28,044 nt of DNA from Chara braunii. Taxonomy: Eukaryota; Streptophyta; Charophyceae; Charales; Characeae. A program made the position numbers and the translations under genes. The notes below the pieces were generated by a model. The model ran no database searches and was not told the DNA's origin. It saw only the letters and a program-made list of their open reading frames with translations. Below, piece by piece: positions 1 to 8,100 of the stretch (positions within the stretch are counted from its first letter, which is position 1; the number at the start of each line of letters is the position of its first letter). The stretch is taken from assembly GCA_003427395.1 (NCBI GenBank), contig BFEA01000124.1, forward strand, positions 739,459 to 767,502, in the 5' to 3' direction.

Positions 1-35
<35 letters not shown>

Positions 36-136
36 TTGCGCACTTTTTTTTTTTTTGATTGATTGATTGATTGGTGGGAGGGGATTCGCCCCCCCTCCCC
101 CCCACCTCCGCACGTACTTACACACACACACACACA
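1..136. repeat. CA and GATT microsatellites
   Basis: A (CA)n tract fills 1-33, a T run lies at 43-56, GATT repeats follow at 57-74, and a second short (CA)n lies at 119-136. The rest up to about 335 is A/T-rich. No coding potential is visible. Confidence 0.95.
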
Positions 137-247
137 ACCAAAAAAGAGAAAAAAGAAAAAATATTTTTTTTTTTCGTAGTTTTCGATTTTTATTTTTTTT
201 AAGATTTAAGTTTTAACACAAAAAAATATGCAATTTGGAAAACAAAT

Positions 248-288
248 ATATGGGTTTGTAGGGTTCGAAAAACCCTACAACCCCATAT
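248..288. repeat. 18-bp snapback hairpin
   Basis: Arms 248-265 and 271-288 are reverse complements at 17 of 18 positions, with a five-base loop (cgaaa). The one mismatch would be a G-U pair in RNA. The hairpin sits in A/T-rich sequence. It could be a snapback duplication or a small MITE remnant; no function can be assigned. Confidence 0.8.
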
Positions 289-341
289 TTTTTTATTTAT
301 TTTTTTAAAATTTGATTTCCCCCAGGAAAAATCCATGAAAA

Positions 342-749
342 TTGTGGCGACGGATTTGGAACTGCCATCCGAGGCCGAGGCCATTGGACCCCACGATCGC
401 GGCCTTTGGACCCCACGGTCGCGGCCGCGGGTGGTACATAGGTCAAGGGGACCCAATAACACCCTTCCTTTTTCTCATTATCATGGAAATCGTATCAACC
501 AACTTGCAGGCAAACAAGGACATTACACGTATTAAGATCACTCGAATCCCCGGGAAAGGGGAATATACACCCCATCAGGTCCCCGCATCTGCACCTGAGA
601 CAGAGACAGCCCAGGCTGCAGCACCGGACCCTGCCCCCGTACAACAACGATCTCTACCAAAAGAGAAATCTCCAGACTTAGGGAGGAACAACTCCGACCA
701 AGGACAAGGCGAGAATGGGGAGGGGACACAGGAACAACCCCGAGCATGA
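342..749 (+). pseudogene. possible LINE ORF1 N-terminal remnant
   Basis: An open frame of 135 codons, rich in Pro, Glu, Gln and Ala (tail with PAPETET- and PDPAPVQQ-type sequence). It lies upstream of the endonuclease in the same direction, where ORF1 would be. Its TGA stop overlaps the next ATG as ATGA (746-749). No domain is recognised, and the low-complexity make-up means the frame could be open by chance. The first 40 or so codons follow a short repeated motif (GGACCCCACGRTCGCGGCC) at about 387-427. Confidence 0.3.
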
Positions 750-1234
750 AGGCACCTTTACCAGACCCCGCTCGAGGCTCGGTGGGGGAACCCCCTACCC
801 CGATGCTACCAGACAAGCGAAGTAAACTCCGCAACCACTTAGAATCATGGAGATACCTGCAACAACCCTCGTTGAATGACCTGTTGTTGCTCCCCGTACG
901 TAAGAAAGATGGCAGATGGGAAGTTGGCCTGTCTGCTGCCCGTGAAAACGGGAAATAGGGGGAAGTTTCTTTGAAGGGCTTTGATCCCCTCCTTTCACTA
1001 ATGCCCGCAAAGATGCGGGAGAGCATCCTAATGGATGATTTGAACTACCACATTCAGAAATGTTTTATACCTGGTGCACAAAGCAAGTCCATGCGTACCT
1101 CCCCTATGTTGACTAAGTGGGAGGTGTTAATCCTCATGGACCCAACAAAAGAAGCCGGGCTTAAATGGTTCTCACAAGCGGCCCTCCTTGACCTGCAAAG
1201 TCTGAAAAGTGAAATCCAACAACTTATGGACTAA
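746..1234 (+). pseudogene. LINE ORF1-like remnant with one in-frame stop
   Basis: One frame runs from 746 to 1234, interrupted only by TAG at 956-958. The first half is Pro/Leu-rich. The second half has stretches such as KMRESILMDDLNYHIQKCF and TKEAGLKWFSQAALLDL that look like ordinary folded protein. Position before the endonuclease suggests ORF1, an RNA-binding chaperone in LINEs, but I see no zinc knuckle or RRM. From 1235 to 1398 there is no clear frame. ORF1 identity is an inference from position only. Confidence 0.4.
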
Positions 1235-1398
1235 GGAGGAGGTGCAAGCCTGCTTCTGTAGGATCCTTATAAGCCCACTACTCACCAATACGACAGACCT
1301 GGACTCTGTGACATGGCAGAGACTGTAGGGGACAAGGAAGGACTCTCAAGATGGACCCGGTGAGACTATTATATGGAAAAGACCCGGCTTGGAGCAAG

Positions 1399-2172
1399 GG
1401 CCTGCGGGCGGCGGACCTGGACCTTCGTACACTAAATGTCAATGGTCTGGCGACGGCCACAATCGACAAAAGGCAGGCGATCTGGGAATTAATCAAAGGG
1501 GTCCCCGGCAAAGAATGGCCGGATGTAGTGTGTATACAGATAATACAGGAGACCCACCTACAAGACACTCCAGACCACCACCAGGCACACCGAATGGTAT
1601 GGCCACACCAGGCTTTTAGAGCGCACGCACCAAGATCGGGCAGTGCGGGTGTCGCCATATGGATCCCACCTACCTCGAGGGCAACACCGGTACATTGGGT
1701 CGCAGACCAGCAAGGGGGAAGGTGGGTCTCCATACTTGAGATTTTGGAACTGAAATTGATCTGCATTATATGTGTATACGCACCAAACCACGAAAGGGAC
1801 AGGCGGGAATTTTTTGAAAATCTTCACCAACAGATCCCTGCTGGCGTGCCGGTAATCATGGCAGGTGATTTCAATGTCGCGCATTAGATAGGTGGAGAAT
1901 CCCCACCCCCTGTCCACCATACATAGAAGCAGACGAGAAGATAATCGAGAATTTGAACTCCTCGCTTCACCTTTTCGACACTTTTAGGAGGGTCTTCCCA
2001 ACCGAAAGAAGGTACTCCTGTTTCCGCATAACGGGGCAAAAACGCGTTCCAGATCCAGAATAGATTTGATTCTTATGTCTGAGGACCTCGCAGGGGCCAT
2101 GCAGTTCGCTTACCTCCTCCCACGTAGTCCCTTCACGAGGTTGGACCATGCGCTGTGTGGGGTCACCCTCAC
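1399..2172 (+). pseudogene. LINE ORF2 endonuclease domain (APE type), broken over three frames
   Basis: The endonuclease nicks target DNA to prime reverse transcription. Motifs appear in family order: LNVNGL (Asn), QETHL (catalytic Glu), GGRWVSI, VYAPN, AGDFNV (Asp and Asn), SRIDLI (Asp) and LDHALCGVTL, where the usual SDH has become LDH. The frame is broken twice. After GDFNV the first frame hits TAG at 1885-1887, and the sequence resumes in a second frame at 1887 (DRWRIPTPCPPY). It shifts again at about 2040-2056 into the frame holding SRIDLI. All these residues exist in DNA but no single protein can contain them. The call is firm; activity is excluded. Confidence 0.85.
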
Positions 2173-2920
2173 CTTTCGTCAGAAACCGGACCATGGCCCA
2201 AACTTCTTTAAACTTAATACTTCGCTTCTACACAGGCAAGACTTTGTTCACCTGATTTATGAGGTTTGGGCCTACTGGCACCAGCAGAAAAAACACTTTG
2301 AGTCTGGAGTCACGTGGTTTAACAACGGACTCTTTTTCCTGGGACGCAAAACCAAAGAATTCTCTAAAAAATGTGTTGAAAAACGTTATCAAGAGGAAAT
2401 GCAAATTCAATATCAGATTCAAGATCTTCAACAACATACCCCCACCCTGCAATTACAGAACCTGCAAAATAAACTGCTAGAATTTGCAACTTACAAATGG
2501 CAAGGCATAAGGATTAGAGTCAAACCTTCCAAACACATTACGGAAGGAGCCATGGATTCTGATTTCTTTGGCCTAGCAAGGGTCAAGGAAAAGAGGCAGA
2601 CCATTGAGGCCTTCCTGGATCCCACCGACCCTCAGAAACCGCTGGCCACCTCCACACCTCAATGTATGAAGGTGGCCAGAGACTTCTACAAAGCCCTCTT
2701 TACTTCACAAACTAAGGGTACCAACATCATCATAAGAGATCGAGAGATTCAAGACTTCCTCGAACCCCTAACCTACTCTCTTCCCCAGAAGGTACAGGAG
2801 ACTCTTGACCACCCACTCACTAGGGAAGAGATATGGACTGCTCTTATGCAGATGGAAGAGGAGAAGACCCCCGGGGTGGACGGGTTCCCAAAAGAATTTT
2901 GGGAGACCTTCTGGCTATGA
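2173..2920 (+). pseudogene. LINE ORF2 linker and start of reverse transcriptase
   Basis: This frame continues from the endonuclease, through a Gln/Lys-rich linker typical of the endonuclease-RT spacer, to the first RT block: LTREEIWTALMQM, then KTPGVDGFPKEFW. That block is the conserved start of LINE RTs. Only about 35 residues of RT remain before TGA at 2918-2920. The catalytic RT core (motifs A and C) is absent here. The truncation coincides with a sharp base-composition change, so the rest was removed or replaced rather than just mutated. Confidence 0.85.
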
Positions 2921-3095
2921 ATCCCCCGCGGCGGCGGACAACCGCGGCCAAGTCCGCGGCCGCGGACGAGGCTGCGAGCCCGCGGACGTGTCCACGCGGA
3001 CGCGCGGCTTTGAAACCACGTGGCGGTCGCAGGGGAGCGACTTTCAAGATTCGGGAGATGCCACGTGGCAGCGCATCCCCGGCCCCACCCCCCCA
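2921..3095. other. GC-rich patch with palindromes and two CACGTG boxes
   Basis: This CpG-rich stretch follows the LINE truncation. It contains a perfect 16-bp palindrome GTCCGCGGCCGCGGAC at 2952-2967 and two CACGTG cores, CCACGTGG at 3016-3023 and GCCACGTGGC at 3060-3069. CACGTG is the plant G-box core, but nothing downstream looks like a gene, so regulatory function is unsupported. Confidence 0.5.
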
Positions 3096-3169
3096 CACAA
3101 AAAAAAAGAAGAAAAAGATCAACTTTTGGTTGGGGGGGGTAAGGGCGAAATCGAACGAAATTGAAAAAA

Positions 3170-3204
3170 AAAACGCGTTTTTTTTTTCTTTTTTTCTTTT
3201 TTGG

Positions 3205-3235
<31 letters not shown>

Positions 3236-3520
3236 GGGGGGGGGTCGCCCCGCCCCGCCTTTGATTGATTGAATGATTGATTGATTCATTGATTGATTGA
3301 TTGGTTGATTGATTGATTAATTGATTGACCGACCGACCGATCGACCGACCGACCGACCGACCGACCGACCGACCGACCGACCGACCGACTGACCGACCGA
3401 CTGACTCGATGTTTTTTTTTTTTTTTTTATTGATTGGTTGATTGATTGATTGGTTGGTTGGTGGGGAGGGGTCGCCCCACCCCCACGACCACGGGCGCAC
3501 ACACACACACACACACACAC
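3170..3520. repeat. GATT/GACC tetranucleotide array, T runs and (CA)n
   Basis: GATT-type repeats lie at about 3203-3235, 3262-3326 and 3430-3458. An uninterrupted GACC-type block with GATC and GACT variants lies at about 3326-3405. T runs occur at 3178-3202 and 3412-3429, and (CA)n at 3498-3520. GATT and GACC differ by two C/T transitions, suggesting one array that diverged. Long open frames on the minus strand here are low-complexity artefacts. Confidence 0.95.
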
Positions 3521-3530
3521 GTCATCCCTC

Positions 3531-3587
3531 ATACGGTCATAGAAACACCCAGCATACGGACCGGGGCTTGTAATGGAAGCGAATGTA
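3531..3587 (+). repeat. 57-bp direct repeat, copy 1, ending in poly(A)
   Basis: Matches 3932-3988 at about 54 of 57 positions. This copy runs straight into 24 consecutive A residues (3587-3610), the mark of a reverse-transcribed 3' end or of a poly(A)-anchored insertion joint. Copy 2 has no A tail. The two copies bracket the minus-strand LINE fragment at 3611-3930. Confidence 0.85.
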
Positions 3588-3610
3588 AAAAAAAAAAAAA
3601 AAAAAAAAAA

Positions 3611-3916
3611 GGACGGAGGGCCTTGTCAGGTCTATGATGACCAAACCCCCTATATTCTTTGGTTGTATGATTGACTCCCATGCTAACCGGCTGATGATGT
3701 TCGCCCACTTGTCATCCCTCCTCCATAAGAAGGCTGTCACCTTGGACCTCAGGGTTTGAAAGGCGAACTTGCTCAATGGCCACAACACCGATTTGTACCA
3801 CAACCTGGCGAACACAACATTGTTTATAGCTAGTGCTTTACTGAAGACGGAGGTGTGCCTATTGCGCCAGTTGGCCAACTTAGCCAGAGTCGGTGCACAT
3901 ATCGAGTCATCATTGG
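3611..3916 (-). pseudogene. LINE ORF2 post-RT (thumb/connection) fragment
   Basis: On the minus strand the frame reads NWRNRHTSVFSKALAINNVV, then LWYKSVLWPLSKFAFQTL, FLWRRDD, AWESIIQPKNIGGLVIIDL. This is the LINE region downstream of the RT palm, usually seen as W...SLAGR.....LWY....FLW......PK..GGL. The homologous segment of the LINE at 21290-19468 reads RALVIKFNNVVLATLLYKSA, so both come from related LINEs. Only about 100 codons remain. The 3' side ends in the poly(A)/T tract at 3587-3610. No start or stop belongs to the fragment itself. Confidence 0.75.
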
Positions 3917-3931
3917 CTGGGGGGCATCCTT

Positions 3932-4061
3932 ATGCGGTCATAGAAACACCCAACATATGGACCGGGGCTTGTAATGGAAGCGAATGTATGTTGGGGGAAT
4001 CAGTCGGTCGACTTCCTTGATGGTGGATCCACCACCCCTGGGTCTTACTTGTGACGCGCTA
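3932..4061 (-). pseudogene. possible LINE RT fragment containing direct-repeat copy 2
   Basis: Copy 2 of the 57-bp repeat (3932-3988) and the DNA up to the LTR read, on the minus strand, STIKEVDRLIPPTYIRFHY then RSICWVFL. This resembles the RT block usually written as LIP..Q.GF..GRSI.DN. If correct, it is an RT palm piece placed upstream of the thumb fragment with an internal deletion. The match is short and partial, so the call is tentative. Confidence 0.35.
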
Positions 4062-4282
4062 ACCTCACGCCCGGTGCTCTCTTCCGTTTGGAGTGCTAGC
4101 AGTGCGGAAAGAAGGCCCAGAAAAAACAGCAAGATGGAGTGTGCCAAGGATTTTTGGGAATTGAGTGTGGGGACACAGACAGAACTGAAATCCCCCGTGT
4201 TGGTCCGATGAAGTAAGTCGGTTGCTTTCGCACGTCGCAGAATACGCGCGGGGGCACAGCGCGAAAAGAGAAAAATCCAAAT

Positions 4283-4882
4283 TCAATCCAAAAAGTATTG
4301 CCGAACTTCCCACCGCGCTGCGACTCTTCGTTTAGAGCGAAAGGGTTTCGGTACACTCCGCGTGTCCTGTTTCCGTATCAAGTCCAGGCGTCGCTCGTTG
4401 GTCAGTTCCGAGTCCGACGTGGAGGGTCTCAGCCGCGTGGCTCTTTCCTTGTGCTCGTCTTCGCTCCGTATACGGTGGTGGAAGCCCTTTGATTCATAGC
4501 GATCGAAACGCTGGCACTCAGTGCACAGGGTTCGAGGCCAATGGGGCTTCGCTGTCGTCCACGAAATGACGATCAGCTCGTTAAATGACAACAATACAAA
4601 GTAAGGCGGGAAGTGCGTATCGATAATGACAAAGCACACGTCCACGAATCCAGAGCAACGATTTTCGGGAGGGAAGTAATATCGTCCGCCGATCCGTGCG
4701 ACAGCTTCTCGTACGTCCCACTTGCAAACACGTGTCCTTTCTTCGTCGTAAGGGAAGGGGCGCGTTGGCGTGGGAGACACGGGAGGCTGGCGCCCGATCA
4801 AGGGGCGTTCGTCAGTCCACATGTCAATCAATCGAAAATGGGTGTGCAAAAATTCCGGGACGTCATCAAAAAGCACAATCAT
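4283..4882 (-). CDS. LTR-encoded 199-codon ORF, unknown function (left copy)
   Basis: Starts at ATG 4882-4880 (MIVLFDDVPEF), because the longer frame upstream begins only with TTG. The product is Arg/Asp/Glu-rich with a hydrophobic start and no domain I recognise. An ORF upstream in another frame (5130-4879; first ATG at about 5100) ends in a TGA that overlaps this ATG as ATGA. The right LTR has the same ORF, same length, 26 of 202 residues different. About 36 nucleotide differences produced those 26 changes, so there is no sign of purifying selection since the LTRs diverged. It lies downstream of the TATA-like box, in the same sense as gag-pol. It could be a protein, a leader element, or chance. 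Confidence 0.4.
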   Translation of the reverse strand: MIVLFDDVPEFLHTHFRLIDMWTDERPLIGRQPPVSPTPTRPFPYDEERTRVCKWDVREAVARIGGRYYFPPENRCSGFVDVCFVIIDTHFPPYFVLLSFNELIVISWTTAKPHWPRTLCTECQRFDRYESKGFHHRIRSEDEHKERATRLRPSTSDSELTNERRLDLIRKQDTRSVPKPFRSKRRVAARWEVRQYFLD

Positions 4883-5130
4883 AAAAACCAACTATTATTT
4901 CCCTTCCTTTTTACACTAGGAAGACATCTTATAGAGCCCGTACAGCCATGCACTAATCGGGTTGGAGTTAGTTTCGAGGGGCCGACCCGCGACTCAGGTT
5001 CAACAAGTTGGATTGACGTAAATCTAAGGCGCCTTGTTATTCCGAGGCTGCCCCGCAGGCTGACTGTAGATGTCGTGCAGCATAAGGCAGATGGCATGCG
5101 CAGTGCATTCAGAACGACAGATCTAAACAC
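4879..5130 (-). CDS. small LTR ORF upstream of the 199-codon ORF (left copy)
   Basis: An 83-codon frame whose first codon is GTG; the first ATG gives about 73 residues (MPSALCCTTSTVSL...). It is open at equal length in the right LTR (16620-16369). Its TGA stop shares bases with the next ORF's ATG (ATGA, 4879-4882). It is basic and Ser/Thr-rich with no recognised domain. A plus-strand frame (4613-5149) overlaps it and is also open in both LTRs, so coding status is unproven. Confidence 0.25.
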   Translation of the reverse strand: MFRSVVLNALRMPSALCCTTSTVSLRGSLGITRRLRFTSIQLVEPESRVGPSKLTPTRLVHGCTGSIRCLPSVKRKGNNSWFL

Positions 5131-5242
5131 TCTTGCATTCTCGAACTAAATCCCGTCGAGTCCTGGGTCTAACCAAAACAAGATTCACATACAAGCATTT
5201 TCCTTTCAATGCATGCATCCACTGTGGAAGGTGCGAAAATGA

Positions 5243-5387
5243 CAAAGGTGCATCAACTCCCTCCACAAATCAGAAACAAATCGGGGGACAGTACACACGC
5301 ATCCACCGTTCACANCAAAGGTGCATCAACTCCCTCCACAAATCAGAAACAAATCGGGGGACAGTACACACGCATCCACCGTTCACA
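5243..5387. repeat. 72-bp identical tandem duplication around a single N
   Basis: Bases 5243-5314 and 5316-5387 are identical over 72 bp and are separated only by an N at 5315. The sister LTR has one copy (16734-16805). An exact duplication meeting at an N in only one LTR is the usual sign of overlapping contig ends joined without merging. Confidence 0.9.
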
Positions 5388-5977
5388 AGACAAGAAGACT
5401 GAGTTCCTTCAAGTTCACATCCGGAGATTACCCAGGAAACTAATGGAAGAGTTCCGGAAGAAGTTCGGAAAATCACAAAGATTCACATTCACTCACAGGA
5501 GAGACAGACTTATGACACGTCGTCATTCCGATCAGAGGGAGAGGGGGGGAGAGATAGGTGAGAAGTGTCGAGACCGAAGACACTGAAATCCAAAAGAGAA
5601 CGTTCGGCTTCACAGTCGTAAACTCACACCAAAGAAAAATGATCCGCAACAATGAAGGCGCATTCGCCGTGAAGTTCGAATATGGCCCTGAGCCAATCAG
5701 CCATTCAACTCCAATTATCGATCCTCATACCCGCACCGACGATCCCGGCCGTCGCGTGCTAACTTCCACCGCTGCGATTGTCACCCTACTGACGCAGCTC
5801 GACACGGCTCGCCACGATCCCACAGTCCGTCGTGGCGATCAAGCGCGCAACCGGTCAGCCTACAGTCAGCCCTTCAGGACTTTTCGACTCGCATCAAACG
5901 CATCACCTAGCCACTGCTTCCCAAAAGTTGGTCTGGGAGTTGAAAACGTAAGAGAGATTTGCGAGCGAGCTTGCGGA

Positions 5978-5985
5978 ATTTATAG
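5978..5985 (-). promoter_or_regulatory. TATA-like box in left LTR
   Basis: Minus-strand CTATAAAT, conserved in the right LTR at 17380-17373. It lies about 100 bp downstream (element sense) of the CCAAT-bearing hairpin, a normal spacing for an LTR promoter. Use as a promoter is inferred. Confidence 0.5.
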
Positions 5986-6089
5986 TTGCGAGATGGGATG
6001 TAAAAAGGGGAGAAGGCGGAGGGAAAGCCAAGGCGTAGGAGAAGAAGTAGGAGGAGAAGATTCAGCGGGGGTTGCTAAAAAAAAGCCAT

Positions 6090-6197
6090 GTTGATCCTTC
6101 GGAACCCAAGGTTCCACCAATCAGATTCGTCGCGCAATAGGAAGATCCTCTTGTTCAACGCGTCTGATTGGTGAGCGGGGGTAATCGAAGGATCGAC
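6090..6197. promoter_or_regulatory. nested inverted repeat with two CCAAT boxes, left LTR
   Basis: Outer arms 6090-6101 and 6186-6197 (GTTGATCCTTCG type) pair at 11 of 12 positions. Inner arms 6115-6125 and 6163-6173 (CACCAATCAGA) pair perfectly and place a CCAATCAG box on each strand. The right LTR repeats the whole arrangement at 17485-17592. It lies in the presumed U3, upstream of the TATA-like box. Confidence 0.6.
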
Positions 6198-6884
6198 CGG
6201 GTTTCGTGAGCTAAAGTCGAAGAGCGAGGAGAAGAAAGGCACGAGAAGTAGTGCGAGACGGGTCCAAGATTCAGATGATCAAGAAGGAAAAACGGGCGCG
6301 CAAAGAGCAGAGAGAAGGAGAAACAGTTGCGATAGGAGGAGAAGAGGAGGGGGGGAAGGGAGAGAGAAGAGAGCAAAGGGGAAGAAGGACGCGGGAAACA
6401 AGGAGGGGGAAGCTCACATGCGCGGTGGCGACAACAAGAGAAAAAGGCATCAAAACAGTTACAGCTTGCCTAAAACCAATTCAAAAATTGAAATCACCAT
6501 ATCCACGCACGAAAGTTGACGCGGGAAAAAAAAGTCCTATGCCTATCCGTATTCTCGCAAAATTCCTGGAGTTTTCTCCGACGTAACCACGAACATTCAT
6601 GCACAAAAGGACGTGTCGGGTTCCACTTATTCAGGAATTCCTAAGTGTCGGGCCCGATTCCTAGTGCGCTCGCTGAGGCGCACACAATTTCCCATGCATT
6701 TCCCAAATTACAAAAAGCAAAATTCCAAGAATCAATAAGACTTCCGAAAAATGAAGGCCCAAACAAGGCATCCAAAATCAAGGAAAGCGACGGGGGTTTC
6801 GTTGATCCAGTATGATACAAAGGAAAGATTTAAGCCAAAGGGGTACGAAAGATAGCACGGGGTCGAAAAATGGTTCGTCACATA

Positions 6885-7129
6885 TGTGACGCGTAGGGGG
6901 TTCCAAAACTATGCGATCTCCTGCTTGCATGAAAGCTTGAATAAAGGGAGTGGGAGGAGACGAAGAAGCCGGAAGAAGGAGGAGTTGAAGAAGCAGGAAG
7001 TAAAGAAGAGACGAAGAAGCAGGAAGAAGTGCAATCTATGTCAGTTGAGGAAACTGGGTCGGGGTATGAACTGGCGACAACATCCGTGGCAAGATCTCTG
7101 CAGCCCTGTCATATGCGACCCCCTGCCCT
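6885..7129. other. element 3' untranslated region, no gene
   Basis: Between the last accessory ORF and the left LTR. The plus strand is A/G-rich (GAAGAAG-type repeats, about 6945-7030), so the element-sense strand is pyrimidine-rich there, the opposite of a polypurine tract. A short palindrome TCACATATGTGA spans the LTR edge at 6879-6890. No polypurine tract is visible next to the LTR. Confidence 0.6.
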
Positions 7130-8100
7130 TCAACCTTCGGAGATCGTCCAGGTGGCACCATCAGGTCTCCGTGTGCTCTGCACTCCCAGTCCAACGCAAC
7201 CCGTCGAATCAGAGCATGTGTTGATGTCATCATCAATGGCGTGATCTTGGTGAAACTGCTGATTTGTGTTGCTCGGCGAACACGTGCCGATTTCTCCAAT
7301 CGATCGCCACGAAGAGCCTCCCATATGCCAAGGAGAGAGGGGGGGGGATAGTCGAGATGGGGTGGTACGAGGTGGGGATCGACACCGCGTAGGAATGGGA
7401 AAGTAGACACAGTACATTGAGGGGTGCCGACGGGGAGGGTTGAGGGGAAGTGGGGGCAAGTAGCGACCCATCCCTTCCACTGTCACTGGAAGTTCCTCAT
7501 AGCGGACGATCCGGTGAAAGCGGGGAAATCGATCGCCGCTGTGAGGGAGGGAGGCGAGGTAGTCAGGGTAGAGGGTGGAGAAAGTGCGAAAGAGCGCCGT
7601 GCGAAATAGCTCGTGATGGCGGCAGGCGGGGATGGTTCCTGTGATTACGCAGTGGACTTCTACTGTGTTGCTCTGCTCCCACGCGGTACTAAACAAAAGG
7701 ACATGCAAGCAGAACGTGGGGGCGGCAGATTGAAGGGAAGGATGGGGATGGACGGTAGCGGCAAGGCGCGTGAAGTAGAAGTGATGGAAGGTATTGTGAG
7801 GGAAGGGGTTGCGAGTGAAGGTGACGGGGGTAAAGATCTGTTCGAGGGTGAGGCAATCAAGGGGACGAAGGCCGATCCCCCACATCGGTACGTGGACAAA
7901 CTGGGGGACGGACTGAGGTGGAGGGGGAGGGGGATCGACTTCGTCTCCGTCGCGATGCGCTCGGAGCTGTGGCCGCAGGGTCGCCATCTTCGGGCTTGGG
8001 GGGCTCCGGATCTCGGGTCGGGTCATCGTTGATGCGCAGGTTCGCCCTGCTGGCGAACTCCAGCTGCTGCTTCCCGGTGGCAATCTCTTCCTGTTTTCAT
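7130..8100 (-). CDS. accessory ORF C of the retrotransposon, unknown (probable frameshift near start)
   Basis: The ATG at 8100-8098 overlaps the stop of ORF B as ATGA. That frame closes after 25 codons, but a second frame is open from 8083 to 7130 (317 codons), so a single shift at about 8025-8080 probably separates start and body. The body begins with a Pro run (PPPPPP). It then has a His/Phe/Leu-rich middle (FPHNTFHHFYFTRLAATVHP, LFSTAWEQSNTVEVHCVIT) and a Ser/Pro/Arg-rich tail. I see no clear transmembrane segment, signal peptide or env motif, and recognise no family. It is the last ORF before the 3' LTR, the position where env-like genes sit in some Ty3 elements. Confidence 0.45.

Larger units (their letters stand above)
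335..2920 (+). mobile_element. LINE (non-LTR retrotransposon), 3'-truncated and decayed
   Basis: Plus-strand remnants appear in LINE order: an ORF1-like region (342-1234), an APE-type endonuclease (about 1399-2172), a linker, and the first RT block (2806-2917). The frame then ends and the sequence changes abruptly to GC-rich and simple repeats at about 2921, so most of the RT and the 3' end are missing. LINE copies usually lose their 5' end, so a later rearrangement or replacement of the 3' side is inferred. I see no target-site duplication. The 5' limit is not defined; 335 is where coding-like sequence begins. Confidence 0.75.
4062..6884 (-). repeat. LTR, left copy (3' LTR in element sense)
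   Basis: Aligns along its whole length with 15553-18279. It is about 96 bp longer. That excess is accounted for by a 73-bp duplication with an N (5243-5387), about 6 bp near 5410, and 16 bp near 5625. At 2.8 kb it is very long for a plant LTR. It carries the CCAAT hairpin, the TATA-like box and the LTR ORFs described separately. The outer edge (4061/4062) abuts LINE-like DNA. Confidence 0.92.

Noticed and set aside
1278-1920. Minus-strand frames over the endonuclease
   Set aside because: Antisense shadows of the APE endonuclease motifs.
2844-3532. Long minus-strand frames with SVGR and NQSI repeats
   Set aside because: They are translations of GATT and GACC tetranucleotide arrays; any frame without a stop in the unit stays open.
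4525-4545. Pol III B-box-like GGTTCGAGGCC in the LTR
   Set aside because: One short match with no A box at suitable spacing and no tRNA-like fold.
4613-5149. Plus-strand 178-codon frame in both LTRs (also 16103-16639)
   Set aside because: It begins with GTG, is antisense to the presumed transcript, and overlaps the minus-strand LTR ORFs. It differs at only 10 residues between LTRs, so I keep it as a possibility but do not call it a gene.
5209-5586. Plus-strand frame across the N at 5315
   Set aside because: It spans the suspected assembly duplication and contains an undetermined codon.
5558-6094. 178-codon plus-strand frame in the left LTR
   Set aside because: The aligned part of the right LTR is not open in this frame, and the composition is not protein-like.
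7130-8083. ORF C as an env gene
   Set aside because: The position fits, but there is no signal peptide, transmembrane segment or glycoprotein-like Cys pattern that I can see.
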